From contig JADFYA010000035.1 of NCBI GenBank assembly GCA_015233285.1, positions 1-15,574 of the forward strand: a stretch of DNA of 15,574 bases, in the 5' to 3' direction. Of the stretch, positions 1 through 7,526 are shown one piece after another. Positions within the stretch are counted from its first letter, which is position 1. Each line of letters opens with the position of its first letter. Position numbers and translations under genes: made by a program. This stretch comes from Deltaproteobacteria bacterium (GTDB lineage Bacteria > Desulfobacterota > JADFXK01). The notes below the pieces were generated by a model. It saw nothing but the letters and a program-made list of their open reading frames with translations, was not told the origin of the DNA and searched no databases.

Positions 1-1103
1 ACTTCAGCCCCGCGGCGGTAAAGGCTGTTAATGATATCGGAAATGGCCTTTTCATTTCCGGGGATAAATTTGGACGATAAGATAACCGTGTCCCCGCGTT
101 TGATCTTGACGTACTTGTGATCATCCACCGCCATCCGGGTCAAAGCCGACATGGGTTCACCCTGGGATCCAGTGGTGACGATAATTATGCGTTCATCGGG
201 ATAATTTCTGATCTCACCGATATTTATTTCCATGCCGGAGGGAATTTTCAGGTAGCCCAGTTCCTTGGCGATGCGCATGTTGACGTGCATGCTCTTGCCG
301 TTAAAGGCAATCTTTCGGTTGAATTCTCGGGCGACGTTGACTACCTGCTGGATCCGCTGGATATTGGAGGCAAAGACGGCCACCACGATGCGGCCTTTGC
401 ATTCTCGGAAGATGTCCTTGAAGGTGGCGGCCAGGATATTCTCGGAAGGTGAGTATCCTTCTCGTTCCACGTTGGTCGAGTCCGAAAGCAAGGCCAAGAC
501 CCCGGATTCTCCGTAGGTGGCGAATCGGCCCAAATCGGTCAACCGGCCGTCTATGGGTGTCTGGTCGATTTTGAAGTCGCCGGAATGAATTATTGTCCCC
601 ACCGGTGAGCTAATGGCCAGTCCCACCCCATCCATGATGCTATGGTTGACATGGAGGCATTCGATTGAAAAGGGATCGATCCGGATGATCCCGCGGGGGG
701 CGATCAGACGCAAAGGCACCACATCTTCCAGCCGGTGTTCTTGGAGTTTGATCTTCAGGATTTCCAGGGTCAGCCGGGTGCCGTAAATAGGCGCCTGAAT
801 ATGCTTGATCAGGAAAGGAATGGCTCCGATATGGTCTTCATGCCCGTGAGTCAGGATGACGGCCTTTATTTTACCTTGATTTTCCTTGAGGTAGGTGATG
901 TCGGGGATGACCACGTCAACCCCCAACATGTGTTCCTCCGGGAACATCAGTCCGGCGTCAATCAGGATGATGGTGTCTTCATATTGGATAACCATCATGT
1001 TTAAACCGATTTCACCCAGACCGCCCAAGGGGATGATCTTCAAGGCAGCCTCCGGTCGGCCGGGATCGGGCTGATTTTGTGTCAATTGGGTCGGGTAGCT
1101 CAT
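1..1103 (-). CDS. rnj: Ribonuclease J, C-terminal part beyond window
   Basis: RNase J family endo/5'-exoribonuclease of the metallo-beta-lactamase/beta-CASP superfamily, acting in the cytoplasm on mRNA decay and rRNA/RNA maturation. I translated the minus strand from ATG 1103-1101; the frame stays open to the left edge, giving 367 residues of a family usually about 550 long, so the C-terminal third is missing. The zinc-binding motif HGHEDH lies at residues 86-91 within LTHGHEDHIGAIPFL. Family blocks follow: SGDFKIDQTP, LLSDSTNVEREGYS, TTGSQGEPMSAL, and SSKFIPGNEKAI near the edge. The start is set by the upstream acyltransferase: its TGA stop overlaps this ATG in the tetranucleotide ATGA, which indicates translational coupling. 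No strong Shine-Dalgarno is seen. Identification is secure; RNase J1 versus J2 type cannot be told. Confidence 0.95.
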   Translation of the reverse strand, partial: MSYPTQLTQNQPDPGRPEAALKIIPLGGLGEIGLNMMVIQYEDTIILIDAGLMFPEEHMLGVDVVIPDITYLKENQGKIKAVILTHGHEDHIGAIPFLIKHIQAPIYGTRLTLEILKIKLQEHRLEDVVPLRLIAPRGIIRIDPFSIECLHVNHSIMDGVGLAISSPVGTIIHSGDFKIDQTPIDGRLTDLGRFATYGESGVLALLSDSTNVEREGYSPSENILAATFKDIFRECKGRIVVAVFASNIQRIQQVVNVAREFNRKIAFNGKSMHVNMRIAKELGYLKIPSGMEINIGEIRNYPDERIIIVTTGSQGEPMSALTRMAVDDHKYVKIKRGDTVILSSKFIPGNEKAISDIINSLYRRGAE

Positions 1104-1834
1104 AAATAATTCTTATCTATTTTCTCGAGGATGGCCGCCTTGACCAGATCGGCTACCTCGTAACGTTGTTTATAACTCAATCCCGCAGTTTCGATGGGAC
1201 GGCCTAAAGCCACCTTTATCCAGCCGGGGCGGAGACGAAGACTTTTGCCGGGCAGGACCCGGGCGCTGCCTGAAATGCCGACGGGGACAATGGGCCGCTG
1301 CGATTTGATGGCCAGCAGGAAACCGCCGGGTTTGAACGGCAAAAGTTGTCCGTCAAGGGACCGGGTGCCTTCCGGGAAGATAATCACGGAAGTGCCTTGC
1401 TGGACCTTTTCTGCGGCCAGATCAAGGCTTTGCATTGCGGATTTTTTGTTGCCCCGGTCAATCGGGATGTAGCCGGTACTGGCCATGAACTTGCCGAAGC
1501 AGGGGATGTCGAAAAGTTCCTTTTTGGCCAGCCAGCGAAATTGAACCGGAAGGTAGCCCTGGAGCACAATGATGTCTAAGGCGCTTTGATGATTGGAGGC
1601 GTAGACGTATGACTGTTCAGGATCTATGTTTTCCAGCCCTTCCAACCTGACATCGATGCCCGCGGCCAGGCCGATCAGCCGGCCCCAAAGCTGGGCCAAT
1701 TTGTGACATTTATTGCCATTCCTATCGACTACCGAGACAAAAAGGATGATGCAGCCGATAGCCAGAGTGCCTAAGATCAAAGTCATGATGGCCCAGACCC
1801 GGCGAAAGGTAAATTGATAACGTTGATTATACAT
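1100..1834 (-). CDS. plsC: 1-acyl-sn-glycerol-3-phosphate acyltransferase (PlsC-like)
   Basis: Membrane-bound acyltransferase of the PlsC/LPLAT family (244 aa) that transfers an acyl chain to lysophosphatidic acid to make phosphatidic acid, the second acylation in phospholipid synthesis. An N-terminal hydrophobic segment (about residues 15-37) anchors it. The catalytic HX4D motif is NHQSALD with H82 and D87; the second block is RWLAKKEL (100-107); the glycerol-phosphate-binding block is FPEGTRS (153-159); the fourth is PIVPVGI (181-187). Length is normal for the family. The start ATG lacks a clear Shine-Dalgarno and sits only about 20 bases from a possible -10 box, so initiation on a nearly leaderless mRNA or a slightly different start is possible. 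It is the promoter-proximal gene of a two-gene unit with rnj. Other LPLAT acyl acceptors cannot be excluded from sequence. Confidence 0.9.
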   Translation of the reverse strand: MYNQRYQFTFRRVWAIMTLILGTLAIGCIILFVSVVDRNGNKCHKLAQLWGRLIGLAAGIDVRLEGLENIDPEQSYVYASNHQSALDIIVLQGYLPVQFRWLAKKELFDIPCFGKFMASTGYIPIDRGNKKSAMQSLDLAAEKVQQGTSVIIFPEGTRSLDGQLLPFKPGGFLLAIKSQRPIVPVGISGSARVLPGKSLRLRPGWIKVALGRPIETAGLSYKQRYEVADLVKAAILEKIDKNYL

Positions 1835-1852
1835 AATTAGTTAAAATTCCCG

Positions 1853-1858
1853 AGTATA
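1853..1858 (-). promoter_or_regulatory. Possible -10 box for plsC-rnj
   Basis: The minus strand reads TATACT here, five of six matches to the sigma-70 -10 consensus, about 20 bases upstream of the plsC start. No convincing -35 box lies at 16-18 bases, so this is a weak call. If it is used, the transcript leader would be only about 12 bases. Confidence 0.3.
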
Positions 1859-2244
1859 GTCAGAAAACGGAAGACTAGAAAACGCAGGTTACCGCCCGGA
1901 TAAGCCCCCAAAGGACCCGGTTGGTTAGCCTGGGCGACCGGCCCAATCCCGTAACGTTAGGGATTAGTCTGAACATATTTCTAATGAGCTTAATAAGTTA
2001 GCCCAAATTCGGAAACGCCCCGCACTGACTGGGCGCCGGATTAAAATAACCGGGTGCACTATACCACAACATAGGGCCTCGGGGTCAACAAATATTTCGC
2101 ATGACCAGAAACGTAATTGCCTTTGGGGTATCCGCATGATCCTGTCTCATTCCGGCCGACCGGCGCAAAAAAAAATCGCTTCAGCTTAACCGGCTTTTCT
2201 GCTAAGATTCTTTAGATCAGTTTGATGCCCCATCCGTTGGAGCA

Positions 2245-2435
2245 TTGCTGTTCAATTAAGACAACGACGTTTAAGATTCCTCGCTCCGCTCGAAATGACA
2301 GAGAAGAGGACCATCGGGAGGACCATCAGGAATAGCGACGCAAATTTGGTATCTCGCGTTAAGTTGTCATTCCGAGCGAAGCGAGGAATCTTATCGCCTC
2401 CGAGAATGATTGCCGCACTTTTTTTTCAACAGCAT
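2245..2435. repeat. MITE-like inverted-repeat element with 29-base arms
   Basis: Two 29-base arms at 2272-2300 and 2365-2393 are inverted copies of each other, matching at 27 positions and separated by 64 bases. They carry the GAGCGAAGCGAGGAATC core known from dispersed repeats in many bacterial genomes. Outside the arms, short imperfect inverted ends (2245-2255 and 2425-2435, the right one reading ttcaacagcat) may be the element termini. The same terminal motif occurs at the ends of the fold-back element at 7073-7370. It has no coding capacity. It is probably a non-autonomous miniature element, although a function as a transcript hairpin is possible. Confidence 0.75.
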
Positions 2436-2511
2436 CGGCTTACGGCCGCCTAACCGGTAAGGGCATGAAACATTTGTCATATAGCCTGGTTCGTCCGGCC
2501 GTAAGCCGATG
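2433..2511. repeat. Perfect 16-base inverted repeat with 47-base loop
   Basis: Positions 2433-2448 (catcggcttacggccg) are the exact reverse complement of 2496-2511. The left arm begins inside the right end of the preceding element. It ends about 30 bases before the putative -35 of the plus-strand gene. No T-run follows either arm, so it does not look like an intrinsic terminator. It may be a second palindromic repeat element or a regulatory hairpin. Confidence 0.8.
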
Positions 2512-2539
2512 GCGAGACCAGGCGCGTTCTGGCGAGATC

Positions 2540-2569
2540 CGGACAATGAAGCGACCAACTAATTATAAC
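2540..2569 (+). promoter_or_regulatory. Possible sigma-70 promoter of the permease gene
   Basis: A -35-like CGGACA (2540-2545, four of six matches) and a -10-like TATAAC (2564-2569, five of six) are separated by 18 bases and lie about 27 bases before ATG 2597. The -10 is good, the -35 moderate. Confidence 0.35.
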
Positions 2570-2596
2570 TTCAACCTAAAATAGGCCGCATCCAAC

Positions 2597-3259
2597 ATGA
2601 ACGAACTGCTCATTCTATTGGCGCCCAGGACCCTGGCCGTCAGAAATCGGATTAAGTACCGGAGCAAATCCACCGGCTCCAAGCTGGCCTTCATGGGAAT
2701 GATCGGCGCGGCCTTCTGGACCTTAATCTTCTATGCCTTTTATCGGGTGCTGGGGTATTTCCAGGGCGTGGAGGATTTTGGGGACGTCCTGGCCTACAAG
2801 CTCTTGTCCGTCGTCATTCTAACTTTTTTCTCCGTTCTCATATTTTCCAATGTGGTGGCCGCCATCTCCACCTTTTTCCTGGCCAAGGACTTAGAACTGG
2901 TTCACGCCACTCCGGCTTCCCGGGAGGGCATTTTTTGGTCTCGCTGGTTGAATACCATTGTCGACAGTTCCTGGATGGTGTTGATTTTCGGCGCGCCCGT
3001 GTTTCTGGCCTACGGCGTGGTTTACTCGGCCGGGCCCGGCTTTTATCTGACCTTGCCGTCGGTGTTCCTCACCTTGATTATGATTTCTTCGGCCCTGGTT
3101 GTTTTGGCTTTGCAGAAAAACGTAGTTATTAGATGGAGAACGCCACAATCCGTCCTTGATGGGGGTGATTGCTTCCGGATATGGCGAGCGGGCTTCCCGG
3201 TGTCTCTGAATGAGGGCGCTTTCTCGCTCCGCAAAGAGGGACAGGTGGTTATCTTTTAA
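2597..3259 (+). pseudogene. Truncated ABC-exporter permease (N-terminal third)
   Basis: The first 172 or so residues look like the N-terminus of the large (about 550 aa) putative ABC-exporter permease family. There is a basic N-terminus, then hydrophobic segments at about 31-53, 69-95, 122-147 and 150-172, with a signature FSNVVAAISTFFLAKDLELV (82-101) and VDSSWMVLIFGAPVFLAYG (122-140). From about base 3113 the frame stops resembling a membrane protein and reads polar residues until the stop at 3257-3259. In this stretch the opposite strand encodes the tail of a different membrane protein. The rest of the permease and any partner ATPase are absent. No clear Shine-Dalgarno precedes ATG 2597. 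I therefore call it a 3'-truncated gene, or half of an assembly join. The family assignment rests on recollection of the family pattern and is moderately sure. Confidence 0.7.
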
Positions 3260-4564
3260 GACACGCAAGAAATGGTTTATAAAATCGATGGATGGATGTA
3301 GGGATAGGATTATTTTTTCGTCCATCGGACCTGGATAATGAGCTAAAATATTCTGTCTTGCCGCATCTAAGCGACGGTGCAGGTCGTCGGCATAGTCGAT
3401 GGCCCGACGATAGGACTGAACCAGTGAAAATATCGTGATGACGCCCAGGCCGTAGATAACCAGGCGAGGGAATATCGATTTGCTCTTGGCCTTCGTTCTG
3501 GTGGAGTCTGTCGCCACCAGTAAGAATATCAGAATGATGTCCGATATCCAAAGCAAGTTCGAAAAAGTTATGTACCGGAGGACCAGGGCCTGGTCCAGCC
3601 CCAAACCGACCCGGCCCACCGTAGTCAGCAGAGCCGCCATAACGGCATAGGCGCCTAAGCAAAAGTAGGGAGCGACTAATTCCAGCCGATCATGAAATTT
3701 TTGCCACACCCGGGAACCTGCATAAAAAAAGATCACCAGACCAATGATTCCATAGGCTACGGCAAATCCGACCCGATAATTAGCCAGGGGGGAGCCGAGA
3801 AAGGCCAGCGCGTGTAAAATAAATTCCAGTGGATGATGGAGACCGTAACTGACGGGGGATTGATTCTGGGCTTTGGTGTATCCATGAAGATACAAAGCGA
3901 CGACCAGGGCACCCAAGGCTATCCATAATCCGACGCGGAACAGTCGCATCCTGGGCGAAGAGGATTTGCCGAACCAAAGCCAGAGACACCCGATCGGCCA
4001 AAAGAGCAAGCCCGGCGCAAAGGAATACGAGGCGACAACCCCACCGATGACGGCCAAGATAAAATATACCCAATTTGAACCTGCCCTGGCCAGGGCAATA
4101 AATCCCAGACAGGCGGCCGCGACGTTTAGAAACAGGGCTATCTGCCAGCCCCATAGCCAATTTTCTGCTTGAGTGAACGAAAAAACAAGGAAAGACATGA
4201 TGGGGATCAATAGGGCGACATTAAATTTCTCGATAGATTGTTTAGTTAAACAAAGCTGGTAGATTATTAATGTCAGTGTGGTGAGAGCGATGACGACATT
4301 TAAGGCCAGTTCCCAGGCGATGTTCCAACCCGACAAATGGCTGAGCAAGAGCATGAGGAGTCTGGGAAACAGCAACCGGTGTTCATTATGGAGGGCCCAT
4401 AAGTCACGCCAGGAGAGGTCGCCGGCGAACTTCTTGGCCAGAATTACAGCCGTATCCCATTGATCCCACTGTGGAATATTGACGTAGAAATAGGCGGTCA
4501 GGGCGATCGTGGCGGTGATTGGTACCAGGGCCAGAGTTCTGAGTGCAGCCATTCGATGGGACAT
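2891..4564 (-). CDS. Polytopic GT-C-like membrane protein with aberrant C-terminal tail
   Basis: An inner-membrane protein with about ten hydrophobic segments over residues 11-380. Conserved-looking loops are QWDQWDT (32-38), HNEHRLLFPRL (59-69) just after the first membrane segment, ENWLWGWQ (134-141) and RYITFSNLLW (330-339). The acidic motif in the first outer loop is reminiscent of GT-C fold glycosyltransferases that use lipid-linked sugars, but no named family is assigned. A soluble end follows (about 385-445, ending LKDNHLSLF). The open frame then continues to 557 residues, but from about residue 484 (base 3115 downwards) it is simply the antisense of the truncated permease: polar, Q/N/H/R-rich and implausible. 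The natural end is probably between bases 3115 and 3240. An AAGG sits 8 bases before ATG 4564. The gene is co-directional with the methyltransferase upstream, across a 193-base gap. Confidence 0.6.
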   Translation of the reverse strand: MSHRMAALRTLALVPITATIALTAYFYVNIPQWDQWDTAVILAKKFAGDLSWRDLWALHNEHRLLFPRLLMLLLSHLSGWNIAWELALNVVIALTTLTLIIYQLCLTKQSIEKFNVALLIPIMSFLVFSFTQAENWLWGWQIALFLNVAAACLGFIALARAGSNWVYFILAVIGGVVASYSFAPGLLFWPIGCLWLWFGKSSSPRMRLFRVGLWIALGALVVALYLHGYTKAQNQSPVSYGLHHPLEFILHALAFLGSPLANYRVGFAVAYGIIGLVIFFYAGSRVWQKFHDRLELVAPYFCLGAYAVMAALLTTVGRVGLGLDQALVLRYITFSNLLWISDIILIFLLVATDSTRTKAKSKSIFPRLVIYGLGVITIFSLVQSYRRAIDYADDLHRRLDAARQNILAHYPGPMDEKIILSLHPSIDFINHFLRVLKDNHLSLFAERESALIQRHREARSPYPEAITPIKDGLWRSPSNNYVFLQSQNNQGRRNHNQGEEHRRQGQIKAGPGRVNHAVGQKHGRAENQHHPGTVDNGIQPARPKNALPGSRSGVNQF

Positions 4565-4757
4565 TATGAGACCTTAAATTGAGGACACCGATTTGTTTCA
4601 ATGATGTTAGATAACATAGGGTAATGCCTAAATAAATATATCAATATTCTTCTGGCCGAGGATACCGGCAACTGCTCCCGGCCGTGAATTTCCGGGGCAG
4701 CCCTGGGAGATGAGGAGCGAGGTGAAACACCGCCATGTTTTAAGAATAAGGCAGAGG

Positions 4758-5927
4758 CTATCTAACAGCCAGAAACTTATATATGTGCATCGACTTTATT
4801 TCATCGTTGGCGTAATCTGTAAACGTTACCTTAGCCGCGGTCGGGCCGGTGAATAAGATACTGATCTTTTTTAAATCGTTACCGTAGATATCAAAACCCT
4901 CCATGAGGAATTCGCTGGTTGAGGTAACCTGGTAGATCACGAAATTGCTCCCGTCGGATGAGTTGAAGACATAGGTCGCTCCATTCTCGTAGGTTTGGAT
5001 AACCAGATGAGTCGTGACGGGGTGATTCTTCCAAACGCCGTCGGTCAATTTGGGTCCGGCTAAGAATCCGAATCCGAAGTCTCCCCCCAGGGAGTACAGG
5101 AACTTCCGATAAAGGCGACCTAGTCGAAGTCGTATTTTCAACATCTTCTGGTTTTGAAGAAGGCTTAAAGGGGAGATCCAATCTGGTCGCGGGGGGGGTG
5201 ACTTGAAAATCTTGGGGGCTACTCGGATTATGTTGGGAAAATCCGGCTTAACAATCTTTAAACATGATTGACTGCCTTCAGGATCGGAAAAAAGCACCTT
5301 GGCCGGTTCGGCGCTCTCTTGCGGCCATTTTTGTTGGACCGACTCTACCACTAACCCTTGCTCTAAAACGAGACTTTCGATATATGCGTAGTTATGCTTC
5401 ATCCGCTGGATATCTCCGGCGTCTTGGTCAATATCATTATTGATGATCACTGTGGCCAGACAAACACCGGTATTTTTTAGTAATCTATGTATTTCTTTCA
5501 TGAAGGAAGAAATGGTCGGGGCATGAAGGTGGGTGAATACGGAAAATAATACGATAAAATCAAAATGATTATCGGGAAAAGGAAATGTTTCTCCACTACT
5601 AAGGCTAAAATGGAAATTAGGCGCCGTAATTTTGGCCTTGGACGCTTCAATAAGTGTAGCTGAGATGTCGAAGCCGAAGTATTCCCCTTCTTCGGACAAA
5701 TAGTCCGTTAGTTTTTCGGCTAATCGTCCGTTGCCACAACCGATGTCCAGTATCTTATGATGAGGTAATAACCCGTTGTTTTTCATGCCGGTGGTTAATA
5801 TTGTTCCAACCAGATCATGTTGCTCCGGGTTAACAGAACCGACCGTCATATAGAGTTGGTCTGCATCCTTGTTTTTCTGCGCTTCGTCTTCCCAAAAATC
5901 TTGGTATTTTTGAAAGTCGGATTTCAT
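4758..5927 (-). CDS. Class I SAM-dependent methyltransferase with extra C-terminal domain
   Basis: A 389-aa protein. Residues about 40-165 form a Rossmann-fold methyltransferase of the Methyltransf_11/25 type: motif I ILDIGCGNGR (59-68) binds S-adenosylmethionine, FGFDIS (84-89) has the acidic residue at the end of strand 2, and FDFIVLFSVFTHL (122-134) is the motif around strand 4. The methyltransferase part ends near residue 229. A proline-rich linker (about 241-254), a basic helix (261-280) and a beta-rich domain (about 300-389) of no family I recognise follow. The substrate is unknown; the neighbouring GT-C-like protein makes a surface-glycan or lipid-linked substrate plausible, but this is inference. 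The start ATG is preceded by AAAGGTGAAG at good spacing, and a well-formed promoter lies upstream. Confidence 0.85.
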   Translation of the reverse strand: MKSDFQKYQDFWEDEAQKNKDADQLYMTVGSVNPEQHDLVGTILTTGMKNNGLLPHHKILDIGCGNGRLAEKLTDYLSEEGEYFGFDISATLIEASKAKITAPNFHFSLSSGETFPFPDNHFDFIVLFSVFTHLHAPTISSFMKEIHRLLKNTGVCLATVIINNDIDQDAGDIQRMKHNYAYIESLVLEQGLVVESVQQKWPQESAEPAKVLFSDPEGSQSCLKIVKPDFPNIIRVAPKIFKSPPPRPDWISPLSLLQNQKMLKIRLRLGRLYRKFLYSLGGDFGFGFLAGPKLTDGVWKNHPVTTHLVIQTYENGATYVFNSSDGSNFVIYQVTSTSEFLMEGFDIYGNDLKKISILFTGPTAAKVTFTDYANDEIKSMHIYKFLAVR

Positions 5928-5970
5928 TATTCACTTCACCTTTAAACCATCGCTTATTAAACGAACAGGG

Positions 5971-6000
5971 GTTATAGATTGAATTGACGTTGGCGTCAAT
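5971..6000 (-). promoter_or_regulatory. Promoter of the methyltransferase gene with overlapping palindromic operator
   Basis: On the minus strand, TTGACG (5999-5994, five of six) and TATAAC (5976-5971, five of six) are separated by exactly 17 bases. The likely transcription start is near 5964, giving a leader of about 37 bases. A palindrome attgacg-ttgg-cgtcaat (5983-6000) covers the -35 box and the upstream part of the spacer, the usual position for a repressor operator. No regulator gene is visible nearby. Confidence 0.65.
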
Positions 6001-6082
6001 GGGGTTTAATTAGAATATTCATCAGCTAATATGCGGCAATCTTCCGTCCGGCAAGGGGAATTGGTCCATGCCCTGGAGAAGA

Positions 6083-6892
6083 TCAGTGCCGCTTAGTCCG
6101 ATTAGCCTGGGCTTCCCGAGCCTGATCAACCAACTCTAAAGACTCTTTCCAGGACTCCCCACACAGCCCTTTAAAATCATGTAGATCGCCGGTTATGGGG
6201 AGAAGTCCTTGGCCGGGTCGCGGCGTTCCGGCCAGAGCATCATATTTCCGGAGCTCCATAAGATAGGCCCGCCGTTGTTCTCGGGGAATGACTATTGGCG
6301 GGAACCCGGATCTAATGACCGGCAAGTTAGACACTAACCGGGCCATCCGTCCGTTTCCGTCAAAAAAGGGGTGGACCCGGACGAAAGAAACGTGCAGCTC
6401 CACATACGCGGTCAGGGCGGCCTCCCGCGACAGATCAGCCTTCAAGTGTCCATTGAGCAAATCCAGCCATTCCGCCATCAGTACCGGGACATCTTCGGGG
6501 GCGGCATACTCAAAAAAAATCTGCCGGTCGCCCTCTATCCGGTAGGTCCCGTTTGGTTCTTTTTTCCAGTCTCCCACCGGTTGATAGACATCTAAAACAA
6601 GTTCGGTTTGAACACACTTATGGAGCATAAATAAATCTCGGACAATAACCGGCCCGTCTCTCTTGACCAGATCATAGATAAGATCAATGGCCCGGGCATG
6701 ACCGACCACCTCTTGATGGTCCTTCAAGGGCTTACCGGAGACCGTCAATCCTTCCTCAAGGACGAAAGCCGTTTCCCCCAAAGTGAGGGTGTTGCCTTCC
6801 AGCGCCGTAGATGTGTGTGTCCAGAGATTACGAAGCTGGGCCAGCAAGACCCGCCCGATATCTGGGTCAAGCCCATTCAGAAAACCAGGCAT
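6083..6892 (-). CDS. Fic family protein, class II (AMP-transferase)
   Basis: A Fic-domain enzyme expected to transfer AMP (or another nucleotide moiety) from a nucleotide to a hydroxyl side chain of a target protein. Numbered from ATG 6892-6890 (269 aa), the active-site motif is HPFFDGNGRMAR at 174-185, with catalytic H174, metal-binding D178 and the anion-binding GNGR loop. An N-terminal inhibitory helix motif (S/T)xxxE(G/N) is present as STALEGN, with S28, E32 and G33, which places it in class II (self-inhibited, inhibitory helix in cis before the Fic core). I prefer this ATG over an upstream GTG at 6919 because GAGGG lies 6-7 bases before it and the GTG has none. The frame has no separate antitoxin neighbour, as expected for class II. 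A -10-like TAAAAT lies about 40-50 bases upstream without a good -35. The target is unknown. Confidence 0.93.
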   Translation of the reverse strand: MPGFLNGLDPDIGRVLLAQLRNLWTHTSTALEGNTLTLGETAFVLEEGLTVSGKPLKDHQEVVGHARAIDLIYDLVKRDGPVIVRDLFMLHKCVQTELVLDVYQPVGDWKKEPNGTYRIEGDRQIFFEYAAPEDVPVLMAEWLDLLNGHLKADLSREAALTAYVELHVSFVRVHPFFDGNGRMARLVSNLPVIRSGFPPIVIPREQRRAYLMELRKYDALAGTPRPGQGLLPITGDLHDFKGLCGESWKESLELVDQAREAQANRTKRH

Positions 6893-7046
6893 GATCAACC
6901 CTCGTTTACCCCCGGCCACAGGGCAAGCATATTAAATTATTTTAGAATGGCTGATTCCAAATAAGTAAGGGACCCCGGCGGCGGCCGGTGTTATTCATGG
7001 AAGAAATTTCCAGGCCGATCCAAGACGGTCATGGCGTTTTCATAAG

Positions 7047-7088
7047 AGCCCCGAAGGGGCGCTCTAGGTTAGCCCAGGGCAGCGCCCC
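7047..7088 (+). repeat. GC-rich palindromic repeat, copy A
   Basis: Begins with a small hairpin (gcccc-gaa-ggggc, 7048-7060) followed by a block gcccagggcagcgcccc (7072-7088). The same arrangement occurs in inverted orientation at 7527-7570, differing at only a few positions. Its 3' part overlaps the left arm of the fold-back element. This resembles REP-type intergenic repeats of other bacteria, by recollection only. Confidence 0.7.
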
Positions 7089-7370
7089 AATGCTGTTGAA
7101 TTAAGCTGCGGCTCGGGCTGGAATCCGCCCCATTGTCTGAACCTTGATTACGCTGATTGACTGATTTACTATGAGGTTTGCGGGTGTAGGGCGAGGCATG
7201 CCTCGCCCCTACAGGTGAATTTTCCCACGGCCGACTCGGCAGCCCAACGTGGGTATTCTGTTTTACTCATAGCCTTTCATTTAATCAGCGTAATCAAGGT
7301 TCAGACGATCAACATACCTAAATATCAGCAACATTATTCTAATTCAACAGCATTGGGGCAACGCCCTGGG
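7073..7370. repeat. Nested fold-back element (about 298 bp)
   Basis: Two sets of arms are nested about one centre. The outer arms, 7073-7102 and 7341-7370, are inverted copies matching at 27 of 30 positions. The inner arms, 7135-7158 and 7283-7306, are exact 24-base inverted copies. Between the inner arms lies a third palindrome (7185-7213). It encodes no protein. The terminal motif tgctgttgaatt is shared with the element at 2245-2435. It looks like a non-autonomous fold-back or MITE-type element, possibly inserted into a copy of the GC-rich palindromic repeat. As RNA it could form one long interrupted stem. Confidence 0.8.
7185..7213. repeat. Short palindrome at the heart of the fold-back element
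   Basis: A 29-base near-perfect palindrome centred on ggcatgcc with one unpaired base, reading tgtaggg at one end and ccctaca at the other. No T-run follows on either strand, so it is not a standard terminator. Similar GTAGGG...CCCTAC palindromes are widespread intergenic repeats. Confidence 0.75.
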
Positions 7371-7526
7371 TATGAGCGGCGACTACACAAAATAACCTAT
7401 AATGCCCACATAAAATCATTGGCAATTCAGCACCGCAACCGTAGCCGGATATCCCATTCAAAGGAGATGACTTTGGGAACCGGCCGACCTCCTGGCCATC
7501 CTGCCGACACGTAACCTGCCGTATTT

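Larger units (their letters stand above)
1835..2596. other. Non-coding region between plsC and the broken permease
   Basis: A 762-base divergent intergenic stretch with no supportable reading frame on either strand. Its right half holds an inverted-repeat element (2245-2435), a second perfect hairpin (2433-2511) and a plausible promoter for the plus-strand gene (2540-2569). The left half (about 1860-2240) shows only A/T-rich patches and an A-run at 2167-2175; I recognise nothing in it. Confidence 0.7.

Noticed and set aside
117..1004. Plus-strand open frames (111, 83 and 89 codons) opposite RNase J
   Set aside because: They lie entirely antisense to a strongly supported RNase J coding frame and have no domain character or ribosome-binding site.
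7215..7514. 99-codon plus-strand frame in the repeat island
   Set aside because: It crosses the arms of the fold-back element, has no ribosome-binding site and no protein-like composition; best explained by repeats.
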